Below are positions 1 to 7,886 of a stretch of DNA of 17,257 nt, piece by piece. The notes under the pieces were generated by a model, which searched no databases, was not told where the DNA came from, and saw only the letters and a list, made by a program, of their open reading frames with translations. A program made the translations under genes and the position numbers. The stretch spans positions 1-17,257 of the forward strand of contig CAZBUB010000046.1 in NCBI GenBank assembly GCA_964494985.1, read 5' to 3'. Origin of the DNA: CAZBUB01 sp964494985 (GTDB lineage: Bacteria; Desulfobacterota; Desulfovibrionia; Desulfovibrionales; Desulfothermaceae). Numbering within the stretch: the stretch's first letter is position 1; every line of letters begins with the position of its first letter.

Positions 1-11
1 CTTAGCCTCGT

Positions 12-32
12 CCCCAGATTTCCGCCTGGGGA
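12..32. other. Hairpin at left edge
   Basis: TCCCCAG (11-17) pairs perfectly with CTGGGGA (26-32) around an 8-nt loop. It could be the terminator of a gene lying to the left of the window, but no run of T follows on either side, so intrinsic termination is not demonstrated. No coding frame is recognisable in 1-190. Confidence 0.3.
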
Positions 33-95
33 ACAAGACTCATCAAATCCTAGCATAATAGCCTGACACCCGCTCCTTAGAATTATCATCTGGCC

Positions 96-124
96 TTGAC
101 AAAATTTTTACCTTCGACTAAGAG
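96..124 (+). promoter_or_regulatory. Candidate sigma-70 promoter for the hdrA-mvh cluster
   Basis: A perfect -35 hexamer TTGACA lies at 96-101. A weak -10 candidate TAAGAG (119-124) follows at the ideal 17-bp spacing. The stretch 141-175 downstream is very AT-rich. Only the -35 is convincing; the -10 matches three of six consensus bases. It is the only upstream region from which the five-gene + strand cluster could obviously be transcribed. Confidence 0.35.
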
Positions 125-141
125 TAATCATGCAGCATATA

Positions 142-183
142 TTGCACAATAAATTTTAATTTTATTTTGCATAACTTGCACAA
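142..183. repeat. Two direct copies of TTGCACAA upstream of the HTH-HdrA start
   Basis: TTGCACAA occurs at 142-149 and again at 176-183, 34 bp apart (about three helical turns). The second copy runs into the ribosome binding site. The first copy sits in ATTGCACAAT, whose ATTG/CAAT ends are inverted. The pair could be an operator, perhaps for the helix-turn-helix segment encoded immediately downstream, but this is inference; a chance repeat in AT-rich DNA is possible. Confidence 0.3.
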
Positions 184-192
184 GGATTGTTT

Positions 193-3100
193 ATGTTGGA
201 ATTCAAAGCAAGTACTTTGGCCCGGGCCTTCAGGGTTCACCGCAATACTGTGCGCAACTGGATCAAAAGCGGCAAGCTTCAGGCCCAGCCCACAGTGGGG
301 AAGCGTTACCTTATCCAGCCCCAGGATCTGGCCCGCTTCTGCGCTAGGGAAGGAGTCCCTGCCAGCTGGGCCAGGGAAATTATTCCCCAGGAAGAATTCC
401 TAAGATTCTGCGAACTTCTGCAAGAGATAACTGGAGAGGTGAATATGCAAAAACCAGTAGGAGCTGTCCTAGTGGCAGGTGGCGGAGTGGCAGGAATACA
501 GGCTGCCCTGGATCTGGCTGAGTCAGGATACTATGTTTATATGCTGGAAAGACGCCCCGGTATCGGCGGTGCCATGGCCCAGCTGGACAAGACCTTTCCC
601 ACCAACGACTGCGCCATGTGAATTATTTCCCCCAAGCTGGTAGAGTGCGGTCGGCACTTGAACATTGAGCTTCTGACCCTGTCAGAGATTGTGGGTATCC
701 AGGGCCAGAAAGGCAACTTCACAGTCCAAGTCAAAAAGCATCCCAGGTATGTGGACACTGAGAAATGTATAGCCTGCGGCTTATGCGCGGAAAAGTGCCC
801 TAAAAAGGTGGATGATGAATTCAACATGGGGCTTAGCAAGCGCAAGGCTGCCTACATCCAGTACGGACAAACAGTACCCTTGAAATATGCCATAGATGCC
901 CAGCACTGTATCTACTTCACCAAGGGCAAATGCCGGGCCTGTGAAAAGTTCTGCCCTACCGGGGCCATCAACTTCGCAGATCAGGAGCAGGAGCTGACCC
1001 TGAACGTAGGCTCCCTGATCCTGGCCCCAGGTTTCAAGCCCTTTGACCCCACAGGCCTGGATATTTATGGCTATGACCATATTCCGGATGTAGTCACCAG
1101 CCTTGAATATGAGCGGCTCCTTTCCAGCTCTGGCCCCTGCATGGGCCATCTGGAGCGGCCCTCTGACCACAAAGAGCCCAGCAAAATCGCCTGGATCCAA
1201 TGCGTAGGCTCCAGGAACACCAATCGCTGCAGCAACGGCTATTGCTCCAGTGTGTGCTGCATGTACGCTATCAAGCAGGCCCAGGTCACTGCAGAGCATA
1301 TGCAGCATGAATCTCCGAAGCAAAGCATTTTTTTCATGGACCTGCGTACCCATGGCAAGGAATTCGAGCGCTACTCTCAGCAGGCCTGTGACCAGGGCAT
1401 CAATTTTATCCGGTCCAGACCACACACCGTCATGCCCGGCCCCAAGAACCAGGGTGCGGTCCTGCAGTATGTACTGGAGGACGGCAGCCTGCAAGAGGAA
1501 TACTTTGACATGGTGGTCCTTTCTGTGGGCCTGGAGCCCTCTAAGGAGGCCCAAGACTTGGCCAACCTCCTGGGATTCGAGCTGGATCATTATGGATTCG
1601 CCGCAACCAGCCCATCTCAACCTGTAAGCAGCAGCAAAGACGGAATTTTCGTCACCGGAGCATTTGAATCGCCCATGTCCATTCCCAGGGCTGTGACCCA
1701 GGCCTCCACTGCTGCCACAGAATCAGCCAAGGCCCTGTTGCCTGCAAAAAACACCCTGACCAGGGACAAAACCTATCCCCAGGAGACGGACATCAGTCAG
1801 GAAGAGCCCAGGATTGGAGTCTTTGTCTGCTCCTGCGGGATAAACATCGCAGGTGTGGTGGATGTACAGGATGTTGCTGCCTTTGCTCGCAACCTGCCCT
1901 ATGTGGAGCTGGTGGAGAACAACATGTTTACCTGCTCCACAGACACCCAGGATCTTATTGCCCAAAAAATTCAAGAAAATCACCTAAACCGGATTGTCAT
2001 AGCCGCTTGCACTCCCAGGACCCATGAGCCTCTATTCCAGGACACCCTGAAGGAAGCAGGCTTAAATGGCTATCTGGTAGAGATGGCCAATATCCGCAAC
2101 CAAAATGCCTGGGTGCACCAGAAGGAAAAGGAGCTGGCCACAGCTAAGGCCAAGGATCAGGTGCGCATGGCGGTGGCCAAGGTCAGCAGGAGCCAGCCTT
2201 TAAGCGAGCTTGAAGTTCGCGTAGTCCAGAAGGCCTTGGTCATAGGCGGTGGGGTGGCAGGAATGAGCGCTGCTCTGGAATTAGCTGAGCTGGGCTACCC
2301 AGTGGTTTTGCTGGAAAAATCCGGACAACTGGGGGGCAATGCCCTGCATCTCTACCACTCAGGCTGGAATCAGGATATGCAGGGCTGGGTCAAAGGCCTC
2401 ATCCAGGCAGTCCTGGAGCATTCCAATATAGAGGTCCTGACCAACGCCACCCTGACCTCCAACACAGGCTCAGTAGGCAGCTTTCAGAGCCAGGTAAAGA
2501 TCGGCAATGAGACCAGAACACTGGACTACGGAGCTGCTGTCCTGGCTACTGGCGCCAAAGAGCACAAACCAAAGGGCCTTTTCCTTTACGGCCAGGACAG
2601 CAGGGTCTTAACCCATCTGGAGTTTGACCAGCTCCGCAGGCAAAGCCCTGAGAAAACCAGGCAAGCTCAGAGCGTGGCCTTTATCCAGTGCGTAGGCTCC
2701 CGTAACCAAGAACGTATGTATTGCAGCCGAATCTGCTGCACCCACACTATGCATGCCGCCATAGCCATAAAGGAGGAAGATCCAGGGAAGCAGGTCTTTG
2801 TCCTGTACAGGGATATCCGCACCTATGCCCTGCAAGAGGATCTGTACACCAAAGCCCGCAGCCTGGGCGTTATCTTTATCCGTTATGATCTGGAACATCA
2901 GCCCCATGTTCAGACCATAGCAGATGGTCTGCTGGTGGAAGCCCAGGACCCCATCCTGCAGCAAAAAGTGCAACTGCATGTCTCCTACCTGGTATTGGCT
3001 TCCGCAATTATCCCCCAGGAGAACAGCAATCTGGTGGAACTTTACAAGTGTGGCCTGAACCAGGACGGTTTTCTGAACGAGGCCCATCCCAAGCTGCGTC

Positions 3101-3498
3101 CTGTAGACATGGGAGTGGACGGCCTGTTCGTGGCCGGACTCTGCAATTATCCCAAAAATATCAGCGAATCCATCTCCCAGGCCAAGGCTGCTGCCTCCAG
3201 GGCAGGGGTAATCCTTTCCAGATCAGTGATGAAACTGGACGCTATCAAGTCCTACGTGACTGAGAACTGCGATGGTTGTGCCCTGTGCCTGGATGTCTGC
3301 CCCTATCAGGCCATCAGCCTGCAGTCTGCAACCGGCAAGGATGGTTTAGAGCATAAGAAAATCGAAATAAACAAGGCCTTGTGCAAGGGCTGCGGTCTGT
3401 GTGAGGCCACCTGTCCTAAGGATGGGGTCTTTGTGCACGGATTTACCCTGGAGCAGCTGCGCAGTCAGGTGGATGCGCTATTGGCTGGGCAGGTCTAG
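193..3498 (+). CDS. hdrA: Selenocysteine-containing tandem HdrA with N-terminal helix-turn-helix segment
   Basis: HdrA-family flavin and iron-sulfur protein, expected to take electrons from the MvhADG hydrogenase and split or relay them in the cytoplasm. TGA at 619-621 is read as Sec143, in the family motif C140-A-M-U143 followed by SPKLVECGRH. The product is 1101 residues, against about 650 for a normal HdrA. Residues 1-80 are a MerR/excisionase-like HTH (LARAFRVHRNTVRNWIKSGK). Unit 1 (about 85-535) has GGGVAG at 96, 4Fe-4S Cys at 192/195/198/202 and 239/247/250/254, and an IQCVGSR insertion at C337. Unit 2 (about 540-1101) opens with the VFVCSCGINIAGVVDV segment, has GGGVAG at 685, IQCVGSR at C833, and two CxxCxxCxxxCP motifs at 1026 and 1064; it lacks the TNDCxxU segment. 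The start at ATG 193 has AGGA six bases upstream. A second in-frame ATG at 445 with GGAGAGG five bases upstream would give a plain HdrA (Sec59). Identity is secure; which start is used is not. Confidence 0.9.
619..658 (+). promoter_or_regulatory. Sec UGA codon and candidate bacterial SECIS in hdrA
   Basis: After the TGA (619-621), AGTGC (644-648) pairs perfectly with GCACT (654-658) around the 5-nt loop GGTCG (649-653). A GGUC-type apical loop recalls the SECIS of E. coli fdhF (established knowledge). The loop begins 28 nt past the UGA, inside the known range for bacterial SECIS. The structure was judged by eye, not computed. Confidence 0.7.
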
Positions 3499-3515
3499 GT
3501 CCTAGCAAGCCTGGA

Positions 3516-3535
3516 GTTATCAGTCAACTGATAAC
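3516..3535. repeat. Perfect hairpin between hdrA and mvhD
   Basis: GTTATCAG (3516-3523) and CTGATAAC (3528-3535) form an 8-bp stem with loop TCAA. The CAACTGAT core recurs at about 3546-3553. The sequence style resembles dispersed intergenic repeats seen in many genomes. It has no T-run, so it is not an obvious terminator; it may act as an mRNA processing or stability element inside the operon. Confidence 0.5.
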
Positions 3536-3576
3536 CGCCAGCTGACAACTGATTTCTATACAAAGGAGCGCTGAAG

Positions 3577-4008
3577 ATGTCTGAGAGCTTCCAACCTTTG
3601 ATCGTAGGTTTCCTGTGCAACTGGTGCGCCTATGCCGGAGGGGACCTTGCAGGTGTGTCCCGCTTGCAGTACCCGCCCAACCTGAGACCAGTGCGGGTCA
3701 TGTGCTCTGGCATGGTCCCGCCTGCCTTGGTAACGGAAACCCTGCAAAAAGGGGCTGACGGAGTCCTGGTCATGGGCTGACATCTGGGTGAATGTCATTA
3801 CCTGGATGGTAATTATAAAGCATTGTCCAGAGCAAGAATCCTACCTATTGTTTTAGAGCAGCAGGGTATCGAGCCCAGGCGATTCAAACTGGAGTGGGTC
3901 TCTTCAGCAGAGGCTTCCAGATTCGCAGAGGTGGTTTCCCAATTTACCGAGGACATCCGCGCCTTGGGCCCCAACCCCTTGCGGCGGCAAAAGGCCCAGG
4001 CGGCCTGA
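3577..4008 (+). CDS. mvhD: Selenocysteine-containing MvhD (hydrogenase/Hdr delta subunit)
   Basis: Small iron-sulfur protein that links the Mvh hydrogenase to HdrA; in methanogens it carries a [2Fe-2S] cluster. The 143-residue product needs TGA 3778-3780 to be read as Sec68. The frame before it has the family signature FLCNWCAYAGGDLAGVSRLQ (from C14/C17) and VMCSG (C43). The frame after it continues directly with HLGECHYLDGNYKALSR and LEWVSSAE. The usual motif is GCHxGxCHY, so here it is GUHLGECHY, with Sec replacing the first Cys. ATG 3577 has AAAGGAG eight bases upstream. The gene lies 78 bp after hdrA, with a hairpin in the gap. VhuD of Methanococcus is a known Sec counterpart. If the TGA is taken as a stop, only 67 residues remain and half the family domain is lost. 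Confidence 0.93.
3778..3813 (+). promoter_or_regulatory. Sec UGA codon and candidate SECIS in mvhD
   Basis: ATTACC (3797-3802) pairs perfectly with GGTAAT (3808-3813) around the loop TGGAT (3803-3807). The loop starts 23 nt past the TGA. Loop sequence and spacing are identical to those in mvhA. Confidence 0.7.
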
Positions 4009-4050
4009 CAACAAAGATTTTGCAAAAACTCAATTGCAGAATTCAAACCT

Positions 4051-4062
4051 TCACTGCAGTGA
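4051..4062. repeat. 12-bp perfect palindrome between mvhD and the FrhB-like gene
   Basis: TCACTGCAGTGA (4051-4062) is a perfect palindrome in the 109-bp gap after mvhD. No T-run follows. It could be a short RNA hairpin or a protein site; nothing more can be said. Confidence 0.35.
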
Positions 4063-4117
4063 GTGTCACTTACGAATCTCCACTGTGAGATCAAAAGTTT
4101 GCTCAGGGGGAAACAAC

Positions 4118-5233
4118 ATGAAGACCTTTTTCCATCTGGTGCAGGAAGTGCAAAAAAAAGGACTCTGCCATCGCTGCGGGGGCTGTGTAACCTTCTGCAC
4201 CGCAATAAACTATGGGGCGCTGCGGCTGGACAGCGAAGGCAAGCCTGAGTATGCGGAAATGGAAAAATGCATAGAATGCGGCCTGTGCTATGCCATCTGT
4301 CCTGAAATAGAAGAGTTTGAAGAAGAAACCAAGCGCTTGGTGGCCTGGAGCGAACCTTTGGGTCGTATCCTGGAGACCAATGTCTGCCAGGCCCTTGATC
4401 CAGAGGTGAGGACCAGAGCCACCGACGGAGGAGTAATCACTGCGCTGCTTTTGCACCTGTTTGACTCCGGCCGCATCGACGGGGCAGTGGTCACCAGGCA
4501 GATCAATCCCTTCCAGCGCGAGCCCTACCTGGCCAGGTCCAGGCAAGAGATTCTGGAATCTGCAGGATTCCATATAGACACCTCCCAGGGAATGAAACAT
4601 TTCAGCGACCGCTATCTGACTTTTTCCTCCATAGAGGAGCTGCAGCCGGTGCTAAGAAAAGGGCTGCGCAGGGTGGCCTTCGTGGGCACCCCCTGTCAGA
4701 TCAAATCCATCCGCAAAATGCAGGCCATGGAGATCGTGCCCTCGGAGTCCATTGCCTATTGTCTGGGCCTGTTTTGCTCCGGAAACTTCATTTTCGGCCA
4801 GGAGCAAAGGCAAAAGCTGGCGGAAATAGGCAATTTCGACTGGGATAATGTGACCAAAATGAATATCAAGGACAACTTCCAGCTCCATCTGCGCTCCGGC
4901 GAGATCCGCAAAATTGACCTGGATCGACTAGATTTCATGAAACGTGTGGCCTGCCGCTACTGCCCGGACTATACTGCAGAGTTTGCGGATCTGTCCTTTG
5001 GCGGCTTGGGTGCTGATGAAGGCTGGACCACAGTTTTGACCCGGACCCCACTGGGCAGAGCAGTGCTGGCGGATGCCAAGGCCGAGGCCTTGCAGGAATT
5101 CAGTCCTCACAAGGATTCTGGATACGCCAGTAAGGCCTTTAAATCCGCATTGGCATGGTCAGAGCACAAGAAATCCAGAGCCAGGGAAAACCGAAAAGAG
5201 CTGGGCGGCCCCCAGGTAAGGATTAAGTCCTGA
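4118..5233 (+). CDS. FrhB-family (coenzyme F420 hydrogenase/dehydrogenase beta subunit-like) iron-sulfur flavoprotein
   Basis: A 371-residue protein with an N-terminal two-cluster ferredoxin domain (C17/C20/C23/C27, CHRCGGCVTFC; and C51/C54/C57/C61, CIECGLCYAICP), followed by the FrhB fold: ATDGGVITALLLHLFDSG, FVGTPCQIKSIRKMQ, YCLGLFCSGNF, and CRYCPDYTAEFADLSFGGLG near the C terminus. FrhB proteins bind FAD and pass electrons to F420 or, in bacteria lacking F420, to other acceptors such as ferredoxin or pyridine nucleotides. The substrate cannot be read from sequence. The start at ATG 4118 is preferred because AGGGGG lies seven bases upstream and the ferredoxin domain begins there; an in-frame upstream start at 4034 would add 28 residues without family character. 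Its place between mvhD and mvhG suggests it is a subunit or partner of the same hydrogenase complex. Confidence 0.85.
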   Translation: MKTFFHLVQEVQKKGLCHRCGGCVTFCTAINYGALRLDSEGKPEYAEMEKCIECGLCYAICPEIEEFEEETKRLVAWSEPLGRILETNVCQALDPEVRTRATDGGVITALLLHLFDSGRIDGAVVTRQINPFQREPYLARSRQEILESAGFHIDTSQGMKHFSDRYLTFSSIEELQPVLRKGLRRVAFVGTPCQIKSIRKMQAMEIVPSESIAYCLGLFCSGNFIFGQEQRQKLAEIGNFDWDNVTKMNIKDNFQLHLRSGEIRKIDLDRLDFMKRVACRYCPDYTAEFADLSFGGLGADEGWTTVLTRTPLGRAVLADAKAEALQEFSPHKDSGYASKAFKSALAWSEHKKSRARENRKELGGPQVRIKS

Positions 5234-5277
5234 AGCACATTGCAAGTTTTTAAGCCGCCTGACAAGGAGAAGCGAGC

Positions 5278-6216
5278 ATGAGTATCAAAGTGGCGGAAGA
5301 GTGGCTAAACGCCTGCTCAGGGTGCGAAATCTGCATCCTGGATATGGGTGACAGACTTTTACAGATTCTAGAGCACCTGGAGTTTGTGCATATCCCGGTA
5401 CTGATGGATCATAAATACTTTGGTCAGACCGGAGAGAACGAGCACATCTCCATTCCCAAGGCAGATCTGGGGATAATCAGCGGGGGGATCCGCAACCAGG
5501 AGCATCTGGAAATAGCTAAAATCATGCGCGAGCAATGCGATATGATCGTAGCCCTAGGTACTTGCGCTACCCACGGAGGAATCCCGGCCCTGGGCAACTC
5601 CTGGAGCACAAAGGATATCCTGGAACGCTACTACCACACTGAAACTACCGATCCCCTGCACGGCTATCCAGACCAAGGGCTGCCAGAGCTCCTGGATCGG
5701 ACATATGCCCTGGATGAAATGATCCAGGTGGACCTCTGCCTGCCCGGCTGTGCCCCACATCCGGATCAAGTCTACTCTGCGCTGATGGCAGTGGTCCAAG
5801 GCAAAAGCCCGGAGCTGCCAGGAACAAGCGTATGCGACTTTTGCCCCACCAGACGCGAAGGCAAGGGCAGGGTCAAGCAGCTACGTCGTTTCCTGCAGCA
5901 TCCGCAATACAATAGCCAGGACGAGCCCCTGGACCAGATGCGCTGTCTTCTGGAACAGGGATTCCTGTGCATGGGCCCAGTCACCAAGGCGGGCTGCGGG
6001 GGAGAAGCAGGGACACCCAGGTGCATCTCTGCTCGCGTGCCCTGCAGGGGCTGCTACGGGCCGGTCAAGCCTGAGTCCAACCAGATGCTGGATATGTTGG
6101 CCGCCTTGGCCTCCAATGGCATTGATGTGCACTCTCTGCCTGAGTACACCTCCATGCTTAGATTTTCCGGAGCCCACAACCTGCTGCAAACAAGAGCATG
6201 CAAGGAGGACACATGA
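5278..6216 (+). CDS. mvhG: Mvh-type [NiFe(Se)] hydrogenase small subunit
   Basis: A 312-residue electron-transfer subunit carrying the iron-sulfur chain from the NiFe site to MvhD. Proximal-cluster Cys are visible in NACSGCEIC (C13, C16), GTCATHGG and LCLPGCAPHPDQV. Further Cys for additional clusters lie in CDFCPTRREGK, FLCMGPVTKAGCGG and RVPCRGCYGPV. There is no twin-arginine signal or membrane segment, so the enzyme is cytosolic (group 3-like). AAGGAG lies eight bases before ATG 5278. The stop overlaps the mvhA start (ATGA, 6213-6216), indicating translational coupling of the two subunits. All Cys are ordinary; no in-frame TGA. Confidence 0.93.
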   Translation: MSIKVAEEWLNACSGCEICILDMGDRLLQILEHLEFVHIPVLMDHKYFGQTGENEHISIPKADLGIISGGIRNQEHLEIAKIMREQCDMIVALGTCATHGGIPALGNSWSTKDILERYYHTETTDPLHGYPDQGLPELLDRTYALDEMIQVDLCLPGCAPHPDQVYSALMAVVQGKSPELPGTSVCDFCPTRREGKGRVKQLRRFLQHPQYNSQDEPLDQMRCLLEQGFLCMGPVTKAGCGGEAGTPRCISARVPCRGCYGPVKPESNQMLDMLAALASNGIDVHSLPEYTSMLRFSGAHNLLQTRACKEDT

Positions 6217-7661
6217 GTCAGACCATAAACATTGCCCCTTTGACCCGAATCGAAGGGCATGCTTCCATAGCTATTCAGCTCGACGAGCAGGGTCAAGTGG
6301 CAGACTCCAAACTGCATATCATGTCCCTGCGGGGTTTCGAGAAGTTCGTACAGGGCAAGCCAGCAGAGGAGCTGCCCAGGATTGTGAACCGTATCTGCGG
6401 CATCTGTCCCTGGCATCACCATCTGGCATCTAATAAGGCTGTAGACGCCTGCTTTGGCCTGACCCCACCACCAGCAGGCAACAAGCTGCGGGAGCTGATG
6501 CACACCATAGCCCATGCAGAGGACAAACTGCTGCATTTCTTCTTCCTGGCTGCCGCAGACTTTGTTCTTGGTCCGGATACGGATTACCAGGCCAGGAATG
6601 TCATAGGCCTGGCCCAGGCTAATCCGGAGCTGGCTAGCAAAGTGGTCAGAATGCGGCAAAAAGCCAAAATGATCCTGGAGCGTTTTGCAGGTAAGGCTAT
6701 CCATCCTGTAGCTGCAGTTGCCGGGGGCTTCTCCAGACCCATGCAGGAAGATGAACGCCAGGAAATGCTCAGCCAGATGCAGGAGCTTTTGGACTTTGCC
6801 CTGTTCACTATGGATTTTGCCAAGAATCAGGTCTTTCCGCCCTATCTGGAAACCATTGAGTCCCTGGGAAAAATCAAGACAGGCTTTCTGGGCACAGTGG
6901 ATAAGACCGGAGGATTTAATCTCTATCAGGGTCTAATTCGGCTTATGCGCCCAGATGGAGAGTTCGATGATTTTGCACCAGCTGAGTATACAGATTATAT
7001 CGGCGAGCATGTCCTGGAGCATTCCTATGCCAAGGTACCCTATGCCAAATCCTGGAACGAGGGAATCAGCCTGGACCTGGATCAGCCCAAGGGGATCTAT
7101 CGCTCCAATTGCCTGGCCAGGCTGAATGTGGCTGAGCATATTCCCACTCCCCAGGCCCAAGCTGAGCTGGAGGAGTTTAGGGAGCGCTTTGGCAGGCCTG
7201 CCCAGGCCACTATGCTCTATCACTGGGCCAGGCTGATCGAGGAAGTCTACGCCTGCGAGCACGCCCTAGATCTCCTTCAGGATCCAGAAATTACAGACAA
7301 TAATGTACGCAGCCCTGCCCAACCCAAAGCCGGCAGAGGAGTAGGCTGTGTGGAGGCCCCTAGGGGAACCCTGATCCACGACTACTCCACAGATGACAAC
7401 GGACTCATCACCAGGGCCAACATGATTGTGGGCACGACCCACAATATCGGCCCTATGAACATGAGCGTGCATCAGGCTGCCAAGTCGCTGATTAAAGGAG
7501 GAGAGGTAAACGAAGGGATTCTCAACTCCATTGAAATGGCAGTTAGGGCCTATGATCCCTGAATATCCTGCGCCACGCACCGCCTGGATGGCGGACATAT
7601 GACTCAAATCACTATCTATGACTCCCAACATCAAATCCTAAAGAGCTGGCCTCACAAATAA
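6213..7661 (+). CDS. mvhA: Mvh-type [NiFeSe] hydrogenase large subunit with selenocysteine
   Basis: Catalytic subunit of 482 residues. The N-terminal nickel motif is RICGICPWHH (C62, C65). The C-terminal motif is DP-U450-ISC453-ATH456, where TGA 7560-7562 encodes Sec in place of the Cys that is a terminal Ni ligand in [NiFeSe] enzymes. The frame runs on for 26 residues after H456 (RLDGGHMTQITIYDSQ...SWPHK) to TAA 7659-7661; this tail is expected to be removed after His by a maturation endopeptidase, which is not in the window. The start is ATG 6213 with AAGGAGG just upstream and the stop of mvhG overlapping; the in-frame ATG at 6198 lies inside mvhG and has no better support. Reading TGA as stop would remove both C-terminal metal ligands. 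In Methanococcus the equivalent Sec sits on the tiny separate peptide VhuU; here it is in one chain. Confidence 0.94.
7560..7594 (+). promoter_or_regulatory. Sec UGA codon and candidate SECIS in mvhA
   Basis: CCGCC (7580-7584) pairs perfectly with GGCGG (7590-7594) around the loop TGGAT (7585-7589), which starts 23 nt past the TGA. The hairpin lies in the codons for the tail that should be cleaved from the protein, so it can be shaped by RNA needs with little protein cost. Confidence 0.75.
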
Positions 7662-7666
7662 ATCCG

Positions 7667-7697
7667 ATGCCCGGTCTGTGGAGACCGGGCATTTTTA
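7667..7697 (+). terminator. Rho-independent terminator of the hdrA-mvhA cluster
   Basis: An 11-bp perfect stem, ATGCCCGGTCT (7667-7677) with AGACCGGGCAT (7682-7692), loop GTGG, runs into TTTT. It starts six bases after the mvhA stop at 7661. Its position also supports the Sec readthrough, since the true stop, not the TGA, abuts the terminator. Confidence 0.9.
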
Positions 7698-7886
7698 TGC
7701 CTCACCCCCAAATTTTATTCTTCACCTGAATTGTCATGAAAGGCGTTTTCAGCTATCGTTTCATCTGAAATTTTGTTTCCGGCATTACCAATGCAGCTAT
7801 GTGAGCTATAAACGCATGCCTAACACCATCAAAGAACGGGACATATTACAAAACCAGCTATCAGACACAACCCGGAGTATTTCGCC

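Noticed and set aside
619..621. TGA in hdrA as a true nonsense mutation (pseudogene)
   Set aside because: The same Cys-to-TGA pattern occurs in four genes at catalytic positions, each with a hairpin just downstream, and the reading frames after them are intact. Independent nonsense mutations would not fall this way.
781..1620. 279-codon open frame on the - strand inside hdrA
   Set aside because: It lies wholly antisense to clear HdrA coding sequence, shows no family motif, and its composition mirrors the + strand codons.
7781..7794. GG-N10-GC pattern resembling a sigma-54 promoter before the SHOCT gene
   Set aside because: Only the GG and GC dinucleotides fit; the flanking consensus (TGGCAC and TTGCA) is absent, so chance is likely.
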